Source: Streptomyces cyaneofuscatus
GTDB taxonomy: Bacteria; Actinomycetota; Actinomycetes; Streptomycetales; Streptomycetaceae
Length of the DNA: 64,000 bases
NCBI RefSeq assembly: GCF_000718135.1
Contig: NZ_JOEM01000014.1
Location: forward strand, 127,485-191,484
Direction of reading: 5' to 3'
Below are positions 20,099 through 29,630 of the stretch, one piece after another. Position numbers and translations under genes: made by a program. Under the pieces are notes generated by a model. The model ran no database searches, had not been told where the DNA came from, and saw only the letters and a list, made by a program, of their open reading frames with translations. Each line of letters starts with the position of its first letter. The first letter of the stretch is position 1.

Positions 20099-22156
20099 TC
20101 AGTCGTTGCCGTTTCCGCTGCCCGGTGTCGTCTTCTGGATCTGGAGCAGGAACTCCGCGTTGGACTGGGTCTTCTTCATCCGGTCCAGGAGGAGCTCGAT
20201 CGCCTGCTGCTGGTCGAGCGCGTGCAGCACCCGGCGCAGCTTCCAGACGACCGCCAGCTCGTCGGTGCCGAGCAGGATCTCTTCCTTACGGGTGGAGGAC
20301 GCGTCGACGTCCACCGCCGGGAAGATGCGCTTGTCCGAGAGCTTCCGGTCGAGCTTGAGCTCCATGTTGCCGGTGCCCTTGAACTCCTCGAAGATCACCT
20401 CGTCCATGCGCGAGCCGGTCTCGACGAGCGCGGTGGCCAGGATGGTCAGCGAGCCGCCGTCCTCGATGTTGCGCGCGGCACCGAAGAAGCGCTTCGGCGG
20501 GTACAGCGCGGTCGAGTCGACACCACCGGAGAGGATGCGGCCGGAGGCGGGCGCCGCGAGGTTGTACGCGCGGCCCAGACGGGTGATCGAGTCGAGCAGG
20601 ACGACCACGTCGTGACCCAGCTCCACGAGACGCTTGGCGCGCTCGATGGCCAGCTCGGCGACGGTGGTGTGGTCCTCGGCGGGGCGGTCGAAGGTCGAGG
20701 AGATGACCTCGCCCTTCACCGACCGCTGCATGTCGGTGACCTCTTCCGGACGCTCGTCGACCAGGACGACCATCAGGTGGCACTCGGGGCTGTTGACCGT
20801 GATCGCGTTGGCGATGGCCTGCAGGATCATGGTCTTACCGGTCTTCGGCGGGGCCACGATGAGGCCACGCTGACCCTTGCCGATCGGGGCCACCAGGTCG
20901 ATGATCCGCGTCGTCAGGATGTTGGAGTCGGTCTCCAGACGGAGCCGGTCCTGCGGGTAGAGCGGGGTGAGCTTCTGGAACTCGGGGCGGCCCCGGCCGG
21001 ACTCGGGGGCCATGCCGTTGACCGAGTCGAGGCGGACCAGCGCGTTGAACTTCTCGCGCCGCTCGCCGTCCTTGGGCTGGCGCACCGCACCGGTGACGTG
21101 GTCACCCTTGCGCAGGCCGTTCTTGCGGACCTGGGCGAGCGAGACGTACACGTCGTTCGGGCCCGGCAGGTAGCCGGAGGTCCGGATGAACGCGTAGTTG
21201 TCGAGGATGTCCAGGATGCCCGCGACGGGGATCAGGACGTCGTCGTCGGCCACCTGCACATCGCTGGCGAAGTCGTCGCGGCCACGACGGCCACGGCGGT
21301 CGCGGTAGCGGCCACGACGGCCGCGGCGGCCGCCCGCCTCGTCGTCGAAGTCGTCCTGCGGACCGTTGTCACGGTTCTGCTGGCCCTGACCGCCCTGGCC
21401 CTGGCTCTGACCCTGGCCCTGGCGCTGCGGGCGCTGCCCGCCGCCCTGCTGGCCCTGGTCGTCGCCCTTGCCCCGGCGGTCGCGCCGGCCCTCACGGCCC
21501 TCACGGCGCTCCCCGCGCTCGCCCCGGTCACCGCGCTCGCGGTCACCACGGCCCTGGCGGTCGCCGCGGCGGCCCTCGGCGGTGTCGGCGGCGGCCTCGG
21601 CCTTGGCGTCGCCCTTGGGCTCGCCGCGGTCCTCGGTCTTCTGCTCGGCCTGGGGCTCCGCCTTGACCTCGGTCTTCGCCTCGGTCTTGGTCTCGGGGCT
21701 GCCCGCCTGCGCGGTGGCGCGGCGGCGACGGCGCTCGCCCGTGGGCTGCTCGTCGCTGGCCGGCTGGCCGGGGATGTCGATCTGCTGCTGGGCCGCCTTC
21801 TCGGCGGCGGCCTCGTCCCCGGTGCGCGCCTTGGAGGTGGCACGCCGCTTGGGCTTGCTCTCCGCCTCGGCGGCGGGTGCCTCAGCGGCCTTGGAGGAGG
21901 CCTTGGGGGCGGCGGATCCGCCGCTGGCCTGCGCCTCCTTGATGACCTCGATCAGCTGGCTCTTGCGCATCCGCGCAGTACCCCTGATGCCGAGGCCGGA
22001 CGCGACCTGCTGCAGCTCGGCCAGGACCATGCCCTCGAGGCCGGTGCCGGAGCGGCGGCGCCGTGCGGTGGTGCCAGTGGCAGCACCTTCGGCGGGCGCG
22101 GCGCTGTCGACGTTCTTGTCGGCAGTGACGCCCATCAGATCGGTGGTGTCGCTCAC
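20099..22156 (-). CDS. rho: Transcription termination factor Rho with long disordered insertion
   Basis: A 685-residue hexameric RNA helicase that releases RNA polymerase. Residues about 38-75 are a SAP-like Rho N-terminal helical domain. Residues about 80-300 form a disordered, strongly charged insertion with RGD/RGER and GQGQ-rich runs, typical of actinobacterial Rho. The CSD RNA-binding domain occupies about 300-380 and the ATPase follows with Walker A APPKTGKT (435-442), VVLVDERPEEVTDM, and the Q-loop/R-loop region SGGVDSTALYPPKRFF. The DNA for the insertion is made of short repeats. Confidence 0.97.
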   Translation of the reverse strand: MSDTTDLMGVTADKNVDSAAPAEGAATGTTARRRRSGTGLEGMVLAELQQVASGLGIRGTARMRKSQLIEVIKEAQASGGSAAPKASSKAAEAPAAEAESKPKRRATSKARTGDEAAAEKAAQQQIDIPGQPASDEQPTGERRRRRATAQAGSPETKTEAKTEVKAEPQAEQKTEDRGEPKGDAKAEAAADTAEGRRGDRQGRGDRERGDRGERGERREGREGRRDRRGKGDDQGQQGGGQRPQRQGQGQSQGQGGQGQQNRDNGPQDDFDDEAGGRRGRRGRYRDRRGRRGRDDFASDVQVADDDVLIPVAGILDILDNYAFIRTSGYLPGPNDVYVSLAQVRKNGLRKGDHVTGAVRQPKDGERREKFNALVRLDSVNGMAPESGRGRPEFQKLTPLYPQDRLRLETDSNILTTRIIDLVAPIGKGQRGLIVAPPKTGKTMILQAIANAITVNSPECHLMVVLVDERPEEVTDMQRSVKGEVISSTFDRPAEDHTTVAELAIERAKRLVELGHDVVVLLDSITRLGRAYNLAAPASGRILSGGVDSTALYPPKRFFGAARNIEDGGSLTILATALVETGSRMDEVIFEEFKGTGNMELKLDRKLSDKRIFPAVDVDASSTRKEEILLGTDELAVVWKLRRVLHALDQQQAIELLLDRMKKTQSNAEFLLQIQKTTPGSGNGND

Positions 22157-22543
22157 GAAGGGTCCTTCCCTGGAGCGGACGTCGGCCTTCTGGCTCGGCG
22201 ACCGGTTGTGCTGTCCGACTGGTCTGTTGATCTTGCTGGATCGCGGACCTTGCCGGGGCGGTGGTCCGCCGGGTACGGCGGAGAGATGAACGTGCGGGGT
22301 CCGGCGCGAGATCCCCCTGCTCGGCCCACTCCTGGACGAGCGAGGGGTGTCGTGCCGGTTCCGGAGCGTGCTCGAAACTGCTCAGGCAGGCTGCTCAGGC
22401 AGTTGGGGAGGCTCCCGGAAGAATGGCGGTCCCGGAGGGGGACACGAAGCAACGCGCCTCAAAGACGTCGGTTGCAGACTTGAGGTTAACACTACCGGCT
22501 CCAACAAACATTCCCCCTCTCGGCCACCGGTAATCACATGCGG
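22157..22543 (-). promoter_or_regulatory. Rho leader/promoter region (387 bp, no gene)
   Basis: The long untranslated interval upstream of rho contains a 13-bp tandem repeat (22378-22402) and an AT-richer stretch at about 22480-22540 (minus-strand GTAGTGTTAACCTC) that may hold the promoter. In E. coli and other bacteria rho is autoregulated in such a leader. No open frame here looks coding. Confidence 0.5.
22378..22402. repeat. 13-bp tandem repeat in the rho leader
   Basis: CTGCTCAGGCAG occurs at 22378-22389 and at 22391-22402, separated by one base. It is C-rich and unstructured on the transcribed strand (CTGCCTGAGCAG), which could suit Rho binding; this is speculative. Confidence 0.55.
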
Positions 22544-23461
22544 TTACGCGGCCAGCGGCAGCACGGTGGCGCCCGCGGCGTCGAGCGCGAGCCGGTTCGC
22601 GGCCCACCCCTCACCCGCCAGTCGGGCAACCTTGTCGGCGGATCCCTCCTCCGCCAGCGCGAGCACCGTGGGGCCCGCGCCGGAGATGACCGCGGGCACG
22701 CCGTCGGCGCGCAGGCGGTGCACCAGCTCGACGCTCTCGGGCATCGCGGGGCCCCGGTACTCCTGGTGGATCCGGTCCTCGGTGGCGGCGAGCAGCAGCT
22801 CGGGGCGCCTGGTCAGCGCCTCGACGAGCAGGGCCGCGCGACCGGCGTTGAGGGCGGCGTCGACGTGCGGGACGGTGCGCGGGAGCAGTCCGCGCGCCGT
22901 CTCGGTGAGCACGGGCCGGCCGGGCACGAAGACCACCGGAACGACGGACTCCGCAGGGTCCATCCGGATCGCCCGGGCCGCTCCGCCGTCCATCCACGCG
23001 AGGGTGAACCCGCCGAGCAGACAGGCCGCGACGTTGTCGGGGTGGCCCTCGATCTCGGTGGCGAGCTCCAGCAGGGCCTCGTCGTCGAGCCGGGCGTCGC
23101 CGCCGGTCGTCACGGCGCGGGCGGCGACGATTCCGGCGCAGATCGCGGCGGAGGAGGAGCCGAGGCCGCGGCCGTGCGGGATGCGGTTGGCGCAGACGAT
23201 CTCCAGGCCGCGGGGCTGGCCGCCGAGCAGGTCGAAGGCGGTGCGCATCGAGCGGACGAGCAGGTGGCTCTCGTCGCGGGGCAGCGTCTCGCCGCCCTCA
23301 CCCGCGATGTCGATGTGGAGCCCGGAGTCGGCGACCCGGACGACGACGTCGTCGTACAGCCCCAGCGAGAGGCCGAGGGCGTCGAAACCCGGGCCCAGAT
23401 TGGCACTGGTGGCGGGGACGCGCACCCTGACGGCGGCGGCTCGGAACGCGGGACCGGCCAT
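22544..23461 (-). CDS. thrB: Homoserine kinase
   Basis: A 305-residue GHMP-family enzyme that phosphorylates homoserine in threonine synthesis. The ATP-binding motif is PHGRGLGSSSAA, and the N-terminus has VRVPATSANLGPGFDALGLSL. It is the last of the hom-thrC-thrB set; 363 bp separate it from thrC, so it may also have its own promoter. Confidence 0.96.
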   Translation of the reverse strand: MAGPAFRAAAVRVRVPATSANLGPGFDALGLSLGLYDDVVVRVADSGLHIDIAGEGGETLPRDESHLLVRSMRTAFDLLGGQPRGLEIVCANRIPHGRGLGSSSAAICAGIVAARAVTTGGDARLDDEALLELATEIEGHPDNVAACLLGGFTLAWMDGGAARAIRMDPAESVVPVVFVPGRPVLTETARGLLPRTVPHVDAALNAGRAALLVEALTRRPELLLAATEDRIHQEYRGPAMPESVELVHRLRADGVPAVISGAGPTVLALAEEGSADKVARLAGEGWAANRLALDAAGATVLPLAA

Positions 23462-23824
23462 CGGCTGGATGACTCCTTGTAAGGCGGCGGGGATTGCGGT
23501 GCGGTGGCTCTGCGGCGGCGGGGGCCTGCGGTAGGGATGTGCGGTGGGTGTCTGCGTGGGGGTTCTGCGGGGCGGGGATGGGGCCGGTGGCCCGGCCCGT
23601 GGGCGCCGTCACGACGGCGATCGCACCGCGGCAGACCCGTCGGGCGGATGTCCGGGGGATGTCGGGCGGATGGGGTACAGCTTATCGAAGGAAGGTTCCC
23701 TCGCGACATAGGGCGCACAGGAGGCGCACGATGCGTGTCGCCCGCCTCCTATGCGCTCTCCGCCCCGAAAAGAGGGCGGTTGAGCTGGGTTGTCTCGTGT
23801 TGACCGGACGTGTCGCCGGACGGA
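23462..23824 (-). other. thrC-thrB gap (363 bp) with a large hairpin
   Basis: The gap holds the inverted repeat at 23713-23756 after thrC and GC-rich short repeats (GGGCGGATG occurs twice near 23641-23672). A promoter for thrB is likely here but cannot be placed. No gene is evident. Confidence 0.5.
23713..23756 (-). terminator. Hairpin downstream of thrC
   Basis: GCGCA-c-AGGAGGCG (23713-23726) pairs with CGCCTCCT-a-TGCGC (23743-23756). It lies about 70 bp past the thrC stop with no T-tract; it may terminate or attenuate before thrB. Confidence 0.6.
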
Positions 23825-24895
23825 TCAGACGAGGCCGAGCTTCTGGGCCGCGGTGGCCGCGTCGACCGGGACGGTGACCGGCTGCGGGGCGCCCGCGACG
23901 GCCCAGTCGGGGTCCTTGAGGCCGTTGCCGGTGACCGTGCAGACGATGCGCTGGCCCGGGTCGACCTTGCCCTCCTCGGCGGCCTTGAGCAGACCGGCGA
24001 CGGACGCGGCCGACGCGGGCTCCACGAAGACGCCCTCCTGGGAGGCCAACAGCCGGTAGGCGGACAGGATCTGCCGGTCCGTCACCTCGTCGATGAAACC
24101 GCCCGATTCGTCCCGGGCGGCCAGGGCGAAGTCCCAGGAGGCCGGGTTGCCGATGCGGATCGCGGTGGCGATGGTGGACGGGTCCTTGACGACCTCGCCG
24201 CGCACGATGGGCGCGGAGCCGGAGGCCTGGAAGCCCCACATGCGCGGGGCGTGGGTGGAGACGCCGTCACCGGCGTACTCGGTGTACCCCTTCCAGTACG
24301 CGGTGATGTTGCCCGCGTTGCCGACCGGCAGGACGTGGATGTCGGGGGCGTCGCCGAGCGCGTCGACGATCTCGAACGCGGCGGTCTTCTGGCCCTCGAT
24401 ACGGACCGGGTTGACCGAATTGACCAGCGCCACCGGGTAGTTGTCCGAGAGCGAGCGGGCCAGGGTGAGGCAGTCGTCGAAGTTGCCGTCGACCTGGAGG
24501 ATCTTGGCGCCGTGCACGAGCGCCTGGCCCATCTTGCCGAGCGCGATCTTGCCCTGCGGTACGAGGACGGCGCAGACCATGCCCGCGCGCACGGCGTACG
24601 CGGCGGCGGAGGCCGAGGTGTTGCCGGTGGAGGCGCAGATGACGGCCTTCGCCCCCTCCTCCTTGGCCCGGGTGATGGCCATGGTCATGCCGCGGTCCTT
24701 GAACGAACCGGTGGGGTTGGCGCCCTCGACCTTGAGGTGCACCTCGCAGCCCGTGCGCTCGGAGAGGACCTGCGCCGGAACGAGCGGCGTACCGCCCTCA
24801 CGAAGCGTGACGACCGGCGTCGTGGCCGTGACCGGAAGCCGGTCCCGGTACTCCTCGATGATGCCGCGCCACTGGTGGGTGCCCTTGCTGGTCAT
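23825..24895 (-). CDS. thrC: Threonine synthase
   Basis: A 356-residue PLP fold-type II enzyme that converts O-phosphohomoserine to threonine. The PLP lysine motif is [10 protein letters not shown], and the phosphate loop is VGNAGN. The start is ATG 24895 ([11 protein letters not shown]), 7 bp after hom; the further upstream in-frame sequence lies inside hom. Length fits the short actinobacterial class. Confidence 0.96.
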   Translation of the reverse strand: MTSKGTHQWRGIIEEYRDRLPVTATTPVVTLREGGTPLVPAQVLSERTGCEVHLKVEGANPTGSFKDRGMTMAITRAKEEGAKAVICASTGNTSASAAAYAVRAGMVCAVLVPQGKIALGKMGQALVHGAKILQVDGNFDDCLTLARSLSDNYPVALVNSVNPVRIEGQKTAAFEIVDALGDAPDIHVLPVGNAGNITAYWKGYTEYAGDGVSTHAPRMWGFQASGSAPIVRGEVVKDPSTIATAIRIGNPASWDFALAARDESGGFIDEVTDRQILSAYRLLASQEGVFVEPASAASVAGLLKAAEEGKVDPGQRIVCTVTGNGLKDPDWAVAGAPQPVTVPVDAATAAQKLGLV

Positions 24896-24902
24896 GGGTC
24901 CT

Positions 24903-26204
24903 TTACTCCCCTTCAACACGCATGATGCTGGCGACACCGCGCACGGTGTCGAGCTTGCGCAGCGCTTCGACGGTCCCGGAGAGGGCGGCGTCGGGCGCGC
25001 GGTGGGTGACGACGACGAGGGATGCCTCGCCGCCTCCGTCTGGACGTCCTTGCTGGCGGACGGTGTCGATCGATACGCCCTGCTCGGCGAAGACCGTTGC
25101 CACCTGGGCGAGTACACCCGGCTTGTCGGCCACGTCGAGGCTGATGTGGTAGCGCGTGACGACCTCGCCCATGGGGCTGACCGGCAGGCGCGTGTAGGCG
25201 GACTCACCGGGTCCGGTGGCCTCGCCCAGTTTGTTGCGGCAGACCGCGACGAGGTCGCCGAGGACGGCCGAGGCGGTCGGGGAGCCGCCGGCGCCGGGAC
25301 CGTAGAACATGAGCTGTCCGGCGGCCTCGGCCTCCACGAACACCGCGTTGTACGCCTCGCGGACCGACGCCAGCGGGTGGCTGAGCGGGATCATCGCGGG
25401 GTGGACGCGGGCGGTGACGGAGGCCCCGTCGGCGGCGCGCTCGCAGATGGCGAGGAGCTTGACCGTGCAGCCCATGCGGCGGGCGGAGGCGATGTCGGCG
25501 GCGGTGACCTCGGTGATGCCCTCGCGGTGGACGTCGCCGATCTTCACCCGGGTGTGGAAGGCGATGCCGGCGAGGATCGCGGCCTTCGCGGCGGCGTCGA
25601 AGCCCTCGACGTCGGCGGTCGGGTCGGCCTCGGCGTACCCGAGGGCGGTGGCCTCGTCGAGCGCCTCGGAGTAGCCGGCGCCGCTGGTGTCCATCTTGTC
25701 GAGGATGAAGTTGGTCGTGCCGTTGACGATGCCGAGCACCCGGTTGACCTTGTCGCCGGCGAGCGACTCGCGCAGCGGCCGTACGAGCGGGATGGCACCC
25801 GCGACGGCGGCCTCGTAATAGAGATCGCGGCCGTACTTCTCGGCGGCGGCGTGCAGGGCCGCGCCGTCCTCGGCGAGCAGTGCCTTGTTGGCGGAGACGA
25901 CGCTCGCGCCGTTCTCGAAAGCGGTGGTGATGAGCGTACGGGCCGGCTCGATGCCCCCGATGACCTCGATCACGACGTCGATGTCGCCGCGCTGCACGAG
26001 CGCGGTGGCGTCGGTGGTGATCAGTGCGGGGTCGATGCCCTCACGCACCTTCGAGGGGCGGCGGACGGCGACGCCGACGAGCTCCACGGGTGCGCCGATG
26101 CGCGCCGCGAGGTCGTCGGCGTGCGTCGTCATGATGCGCGCCACCTCTGAGCCGACCACACCACAGCCCAGCAGCGCCACCTTCAGCGGACGCGTACGCA
26201 TCAT
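24903..26204 (-). CDS. hom: Homoserine dehydrogenase
   Basis: A 433-residue NAD(P)H enzyme at the branch to threonine and methionine. It has the Rossmann loop [11 protein letters not shown], the catalytic region [11 protein letters not shown] with downstream Lys, and a C-terminal ACT domain ([20 protein letters not shown]) that usually gives threonine feedback inhibition. The ATG at 26204 has GAGG 4 bp upstream; earlier in-frame ATGs are less well placed. Confidence 0.96.
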   Translation of the reverse strand: MMRTRPLKVALLGCGVVGSEVARIMTTHADDLAARIGAPVELVGVAVRRPSKVREGIDPALITTDATALVQRGDIDVVIEVIGGIEPARTLITTAFENGASVVSANKALLAEDGAALHAAAEKYGRDLYYEAAVAGAIPLVRPLRESLAGDKVNRVLGIVNGTTNFILDKMDTSGAGYSEALDEATALGYAEADPTADVEGFDAAAKAAILAGIAFHTRVKIGDVHREGITEVTAADIASARRMGCTVKLLAICERAADGASVTARVHPAMIPLSHPLASVREAYNAVFVEAEAAGQLMFYGPGAGGSPTASAVLGDLVAVCRNKLGEATGPGESAYTRLPVSPMGEVVTRYHISLDVADKPGVLAQVATVFAEQGVSIDTVRQQGRPDGGGEASLVVVTHRAPDAALSGTVEALRKLDTVRGVASIMRVEGE

Positions 26205-26300
26205 CCGACCTCGTTTCTCATACATGCTCATGTGTGGACCAGTCTCACTCACCGGACGGGCGTTTCTGACCCCCGTCCGGATCCTGAGACGACTATTTCA

Positions 26301-27692
26301 TCAGCCGACATCGAGACGCAGGAGATCTTCCTCCGTCTCGCGCCGGACGATGACGCGTGCCTCGCCGTCCCGGACGGCGACGACCGGGGGGCGCAGGGCG
26401 TGGTTGTAGTTGCTCGCCATCGAGCGGCAGTACGCGCCGGTGGCGGGGACGGCGATCAGGTCCCCGGGCGCCAGGTCGGCGGGGAGGAACGCGTCCTTGA
26501 CCACGATGTCCCCGCTCTCGCAGTGCTTGCCGACGACCCGGACGAGCATCGGCTCGGCGTCCGAGGTGCGCGAGACGAGCGCCACGCTGTACTCGGCGTC
26601 GTACAGCGCGGTACGAATATTGTCCGACATTCCGCCGTCGACGCTGACATACGTCCGCAGCCCTTCGAGGGGCTTGATCGTGCCGACCTCGTACAGCGTG
26701 AACGCGGTGGGGCCGACGATGGCGCGCCCCGGCTCGACGGAGATGCGGGGGGTGCGCAGCCCCGCGGACTCGCACTCGCGGGTGACGATGTCGCTGAGCG
26801 CCTTGGCGATCTCGTGCGGCTCGCGGGGGTCGTCGTCCGAGGTGTACGCGATGCCGAGGCCGCCGCCGAGGTCGATCTCGGGCAGCTCGACGCCGTGCTC
26901 GTCCCGGACCTCGGCGAGCAGCTGCACCACGCGCCGGGCGGAGACCTCGAAGCCGGCCATGTCGAAGATCTGCGAGCCGATGTGCGAGTGGATGCCGATG
27001 AGTTCGAGGCTGTCGAGCCCGAGCGCCCGGCGTACGGCTTCGGCGGCCTGCCCGTCGGCCAGCGCGATGCCGAACTTCTGGTCCTCGTGCGCGGTGGCGA
27101 TGAACTCGTGGGTGTGCGCCTCGACGCCGACGGTGACCCGGATCTGGACGCGCTGGCGGACGCCGTGGCTGCGGGCGATGTGGGCGACGCGGACGATCTC
27201 CTGGAAGGAGTCGAGCACGATCCGCCCGACACCGGCCTCGACGGCCCGCTCGATCTCGGCGACGGTCTTGTTGTTGCCGTGGAAGGCGATGCGCTCGGCG
27301 GGCATCCCGGCGTCGAGCGCGGTGGTCAGCTCGCCCCCGGAGCAGACATCGAGATGCAGCCCCTCCTCTTGGAGCCAGCGCACGACGGCGCGGGAGAGGA
27401 AGGCCTTCCCGGCGTAGAAGACGTCGGCGTCCGGCCCGAAGGCCTCGGACCAGGCCCGGCAGCGGGCGCGGAAGTCGCTCTCGTCGAGGAAGTAGGCGGG
27501 GGTGCCGAACTCCTCGGCGAGCCGGGCGACCCCGATCCCGCCGACGGTGAGGGCGCCGTCCGCGTCGCGGGTGACGGTACGCGACCAGACCTTCTCGTCC
27601 AGGACGTTGAGGTCGGCGGCGGGGGCGGAGTAGTGCCCCTCGGTGAGGACGTCGGCGTGACGGGGACCGGCGGGGTGTGCGGAGCGGCTCAT
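26301..27692 (-). CDS. lysA: Diaminopimelate decarboxylase
   Basis: A 463-residue PLP enzyme that makes lysine from meso-diaminopimelate. The PLP Lys lies in VFYAGKAFL, and the motifs HSHIGSQI, SVEPGRAIVG and GAYCRSMASNYN are present. The product is followed by hom on the same strand after 96 bp. It is 29 bp downstream of the ArgS-like gene, reproducing the argS-lysA adjacency known from Corynebacterium. Confidence 0.96.
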   Translation of the reverse strand: MSRSAHPAGPRHADVLTEGHYSAPAADLNVLDEKVWSRTVTRDADGALTVGGIGVARLAEEFGTPAYFLDESDFRARCRAWSEAFGPDADVFYAGKAFLSRAVVRWLQEEGLHLDVCSGGELTTALDAGMPAERIAFHGNNKTVAEIERAVEAGVGRIVLDSFQEIVRVAHIARSHGVRQRVQIRVTVGVEAHTHEFIATAHEDQKFGIALADGQAAEAVRRALGLDSLELIGIHSHIGSQIFDMAGFEVSARRVVQLLAEVRDEHGVELPEIDLGGGLGIAYTSDDDPREPHEIAKALSDIVTRECESAGLRTPRISVEPGRAIVGPTAFTLYEVGTIKPLEGLRTYVSVDGGMSDNIRTALYDAEYSVALVSRTSDAEPMLVRVVGKHCESGDIVVKDAFLPADLAPGDLIAVPATGAYCRSMASNYNHALRPPVVAVRDGEARVIVRRETEEDLLRLDVG

Positions 27693-27721
27693 GGTGAGGT
27701 CTCTCGGATTCTTCGGAGTCG

Positions 27722-28807
27722 TCAGAGGTGTGCGGGCGCACTGATACCGAGCAGGGACAGGCCGCCTGCCAGCACCGTCCCGGCGGCTTCGGCGAGGGCC
27801 AGCCGGGAGCGGTGGGCGGCCGAGGGTTTCTCGTCGCCGGAGGGCAGCGGCGGACAACTGTCGTGGAAGTCGAAGAACGCGTGGGCGACGGCTTCCAGCT
27901 GCCGGGCGACCCGGTCGGGCGCGCGGTGACGGGCTGCGGCGAGGAGGACGCGGGGGTGGTCGGCGAGGAGATCGAGGAGGGGGCGGGCGGGGCCTTCGTA
28001 CGGCGCCGGAGCCGCATCGGACTCTGCCGTGAACCCGAGGGCCGCGGCGCCCCGGGTGAGCGCGCGGGTCCTGGCGTAGGCGTACCGGACCAGGAAGAGC
28101 GGGTTGGTCTCCCCCTGGACGAGCAGGTCGTCGCCGAGCGGGGCGCGGTCGTGCGAGGCGGGCCGCAGCAGCCCCCAGCGCGTGGCGTCGGGGCCGAGCC
28201 GCTCCAGCAGCTCCCCCGCGGTGGCGCCGGCGGGCACCGGGCGTATGGGGGTGAACGGGGCGGACGGGGTGGCGCACGGCGTCCCGTACGCGTCGACGGT
28301 GACGCCGAGCAGGCCCCATTCCGCCTCACCGGCCTCCTCACAGCTGACCCGGACCCGGGCGCCCTGGGAGACGACGAGCCGGCGCACCGCATCGGCGGTG
28401 ACCGCGGCGCGCACCTCGCGCGCGTGATGGAACTGGAGGACCTCGCCCCGGAGCGCGCCCCCGTGTCCGTACGCGCTCCCCTGCTCCCGTACGGCGTCGA
28501 GCACGGCCCGGTCGCCGTCGCCGGGGGCGTCGAGGGTGAAGCTCAGAAACCCGGGCCCGGTGATCTCGACCCGCCCGATCCCGGGCTCGGCGGCGACCCG
28601 CTCGCTCAGGATCCGCGCGACCTCCAGGGCCGGCAGCCCGGCGTCCCCGGCGAGCTGGAGCGCGACCGCACAGGCGTAGTCACCGCTGCCTCCGGGCCGC
28701 GTCCTCTCCACCCGCACGCGCGCGGGCACGGGTGCGCGCAGCGCATTCTCGGCGACCGCGCGGTGCACGGCGTGCAGCACGGTCCGGGAGAGATCGGCGG
28801 GGGTCAC
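27722..28807 (-). CDS. ArgS-like protein without the aminoacylation core (DALR anticodon-binding domain protein)
   Basis: A 361-residue relative of arginyl-tRNA synthetase. The N-terminal additional domain (about residues 1-95) and the C-terminal DALR anticodon-binding helices are recognisable, including NPLFLVRYAYARTRAL, equivalent to the NPVYYVQYAHAR motif of ArgS. Only about 100 residues lie where the roughly 250-residue Rossmann domain should be. The HIGH region is reduced to FHHAREVRAAVTADA and no KMSKS-type loop is seen. It cannot be a normal synthetase. The GTG at 28807 gives the usual N-terminus. It may bind tRNA-Arg or regulate lysine/arginine metabolism; its function is unknown. Confidence 0.85.
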   Translation of the reverse strand: MTPADLSRTVLHAVHRAVAENALRAPVPARVRVERTRPGGSGDYACAVALQLAGDAGLPALEVARILSERVAAEPGIGRVEITGPGFLSFTLDAPGDGDRAVLDAVREQGSAYGHGGALRGEVLQFHHAREVRAAVTADAVRRLVVSQGARVRVSCEEAGEAEWGLLGVTVDAYGTPCATPSAPFTPIRPVPAGATAGELLERLGPDATRWGLLRPASHDRAPLGDDLLVQGETNPLFLVRYAYARTRALTRGAAALGFTAESDAAPAPYEGPARPLLDLLADHPRVLLAAARHRAPDRVARQLEAVAHAFFDFHDSCPPLPSGDEKPSAAHRSRLALAEAAGTVLAGGLSLLGISAPAHL

Positions 28808-28886
28808 GGGACAAGCGTAGGGGAGGAGGAGGGGCACTCCGCGACCCGGTTTCGCGATGCGGTCAGGTGGTGGAGGCCATCGTGGA

Positions 28887-29321
28887 TCAGCCGGTGGTGG
28901 AACCCGCCCGCCCGGCACCGCTCCGTCCGTCGACCGACGGCCGCTCCTCCCCCGTCGCCAGCCGGTGCACCATCCGCACGAGCTCGCTCGGCTCGAACGG
29001 CTTCGCCAGGAACGCGTCGACCCCGGCGGACACGCCCGCGTCCACCTCGTAGGGCGTGCAGGCGCTGATGACGGCGATGGGCACATGGCGGGTGCGGGGG
29101 TCCGAGCGCAGCACGGACGCCGTCTCCAGGCCGCCGAGGCGGGGCATCACGACATCGAGGGTGATCACATCGGGGCGGATCCGGTGGACCAGCTCCAGGC
29201 ACTCGACACCATCGGCCGCGGTCACGACCTCGAAGCCCTCCAGCTCGAGGTTGACCCTGATCAGCTGCCGGATGACCTTGTTGTCGTCGACAACAAGCAC
29301 GCGGCCGTACGCCCCTGACAC
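28887..29321 (-). CDS. Stand-alone response regulator (receiver domain)
   Basis: A CheY-like protein of about 144 residues: acidic pair VVDDNK, phospho-acceptor Asp in DVITLDVVMPR, switch Ser/Thr in AVISACTPYE, and Lys in AFLAKPFEPSE. There is no DNA-binding domain, only a short Gly/Ser-rich tail. The start is uncertain: the GTG at 29321 gives a conventional receiver start, but its ribosome site is too close, and starts up to 29417 are open. No kinase gene is adjacent. Confidence 0.85.
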   Translation of the reverse strand: MSGAYGRVLVVDDNKVIRQLIRVNLELEGFEVVTAADGVECLELVHRIRPDVITLDVVMPRLGGLETASVLRSDPRTRHVPIAVISACTPYEVDAGVSAGVDAFLAKPFEPSELVRMVHRLATGEERPSVDGRSGAGRAGSTTG

Positions 29322-29473
29322 CCTTCGAGAGTAGGTCGGCCCCGGCGACCGCGTCCGGCGTTTGGCCACTTCCGCCCCGGACGGGGGACGGTCTGACGCG
29401 ACGGAATACCTGTTCACGGAGACCCCTCGGGAGCTGGTAGTGTTTCACCCGTCGCAGAGCAACACCGCGATAC

Positions 29474-29545
29474 GCCCCCGTAGCTCAGGGGATAGAGCAT
29501 CGGCCTCCGGAGCCGGGTGCGCAGGTTCGAATCCTGCCGGGGGCA
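29474..29545 (+). tRNA. tRNA-Arg (anticodon CCG)
   Basis: A complete cloverleaf: acceptor GCCCCCG/CGGGGGC, D-arm GCTC/GAGC, anticodon stem TCGGC/GCCGG with loop CTCCGGA (anticodon CCG), T-arm GCAGG-TTCGAAT-CCTGC, discriminator A. CCA is not encoded. It is on the plus strand at the boundary between conserved and accessory genes. Confidence 0.97.
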
Positions 29546-29564
29546 CTTCTCAGGAAGTGCCGAC

Positions 29565-29604
29565 AAGACCCCGCCACCAGCGTTCACGCCGGCAGCGGGG
29601 TCTT
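29565..29604 (+). terminator. Terminator after tRNA-Arg
   Basis: AAGACCCCGC at 29565-29574 pairs with GCGGGGTCTT at 29595-29604. A smaller GCACTTC-tca-GGAAGTGC hairpin directly abuts the tRNA 3' end (29543-29560). Confidence 0.8.
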
Positions 29605-29630
29605 CGCGTATCCGGAGGCGGCCACAGCCG

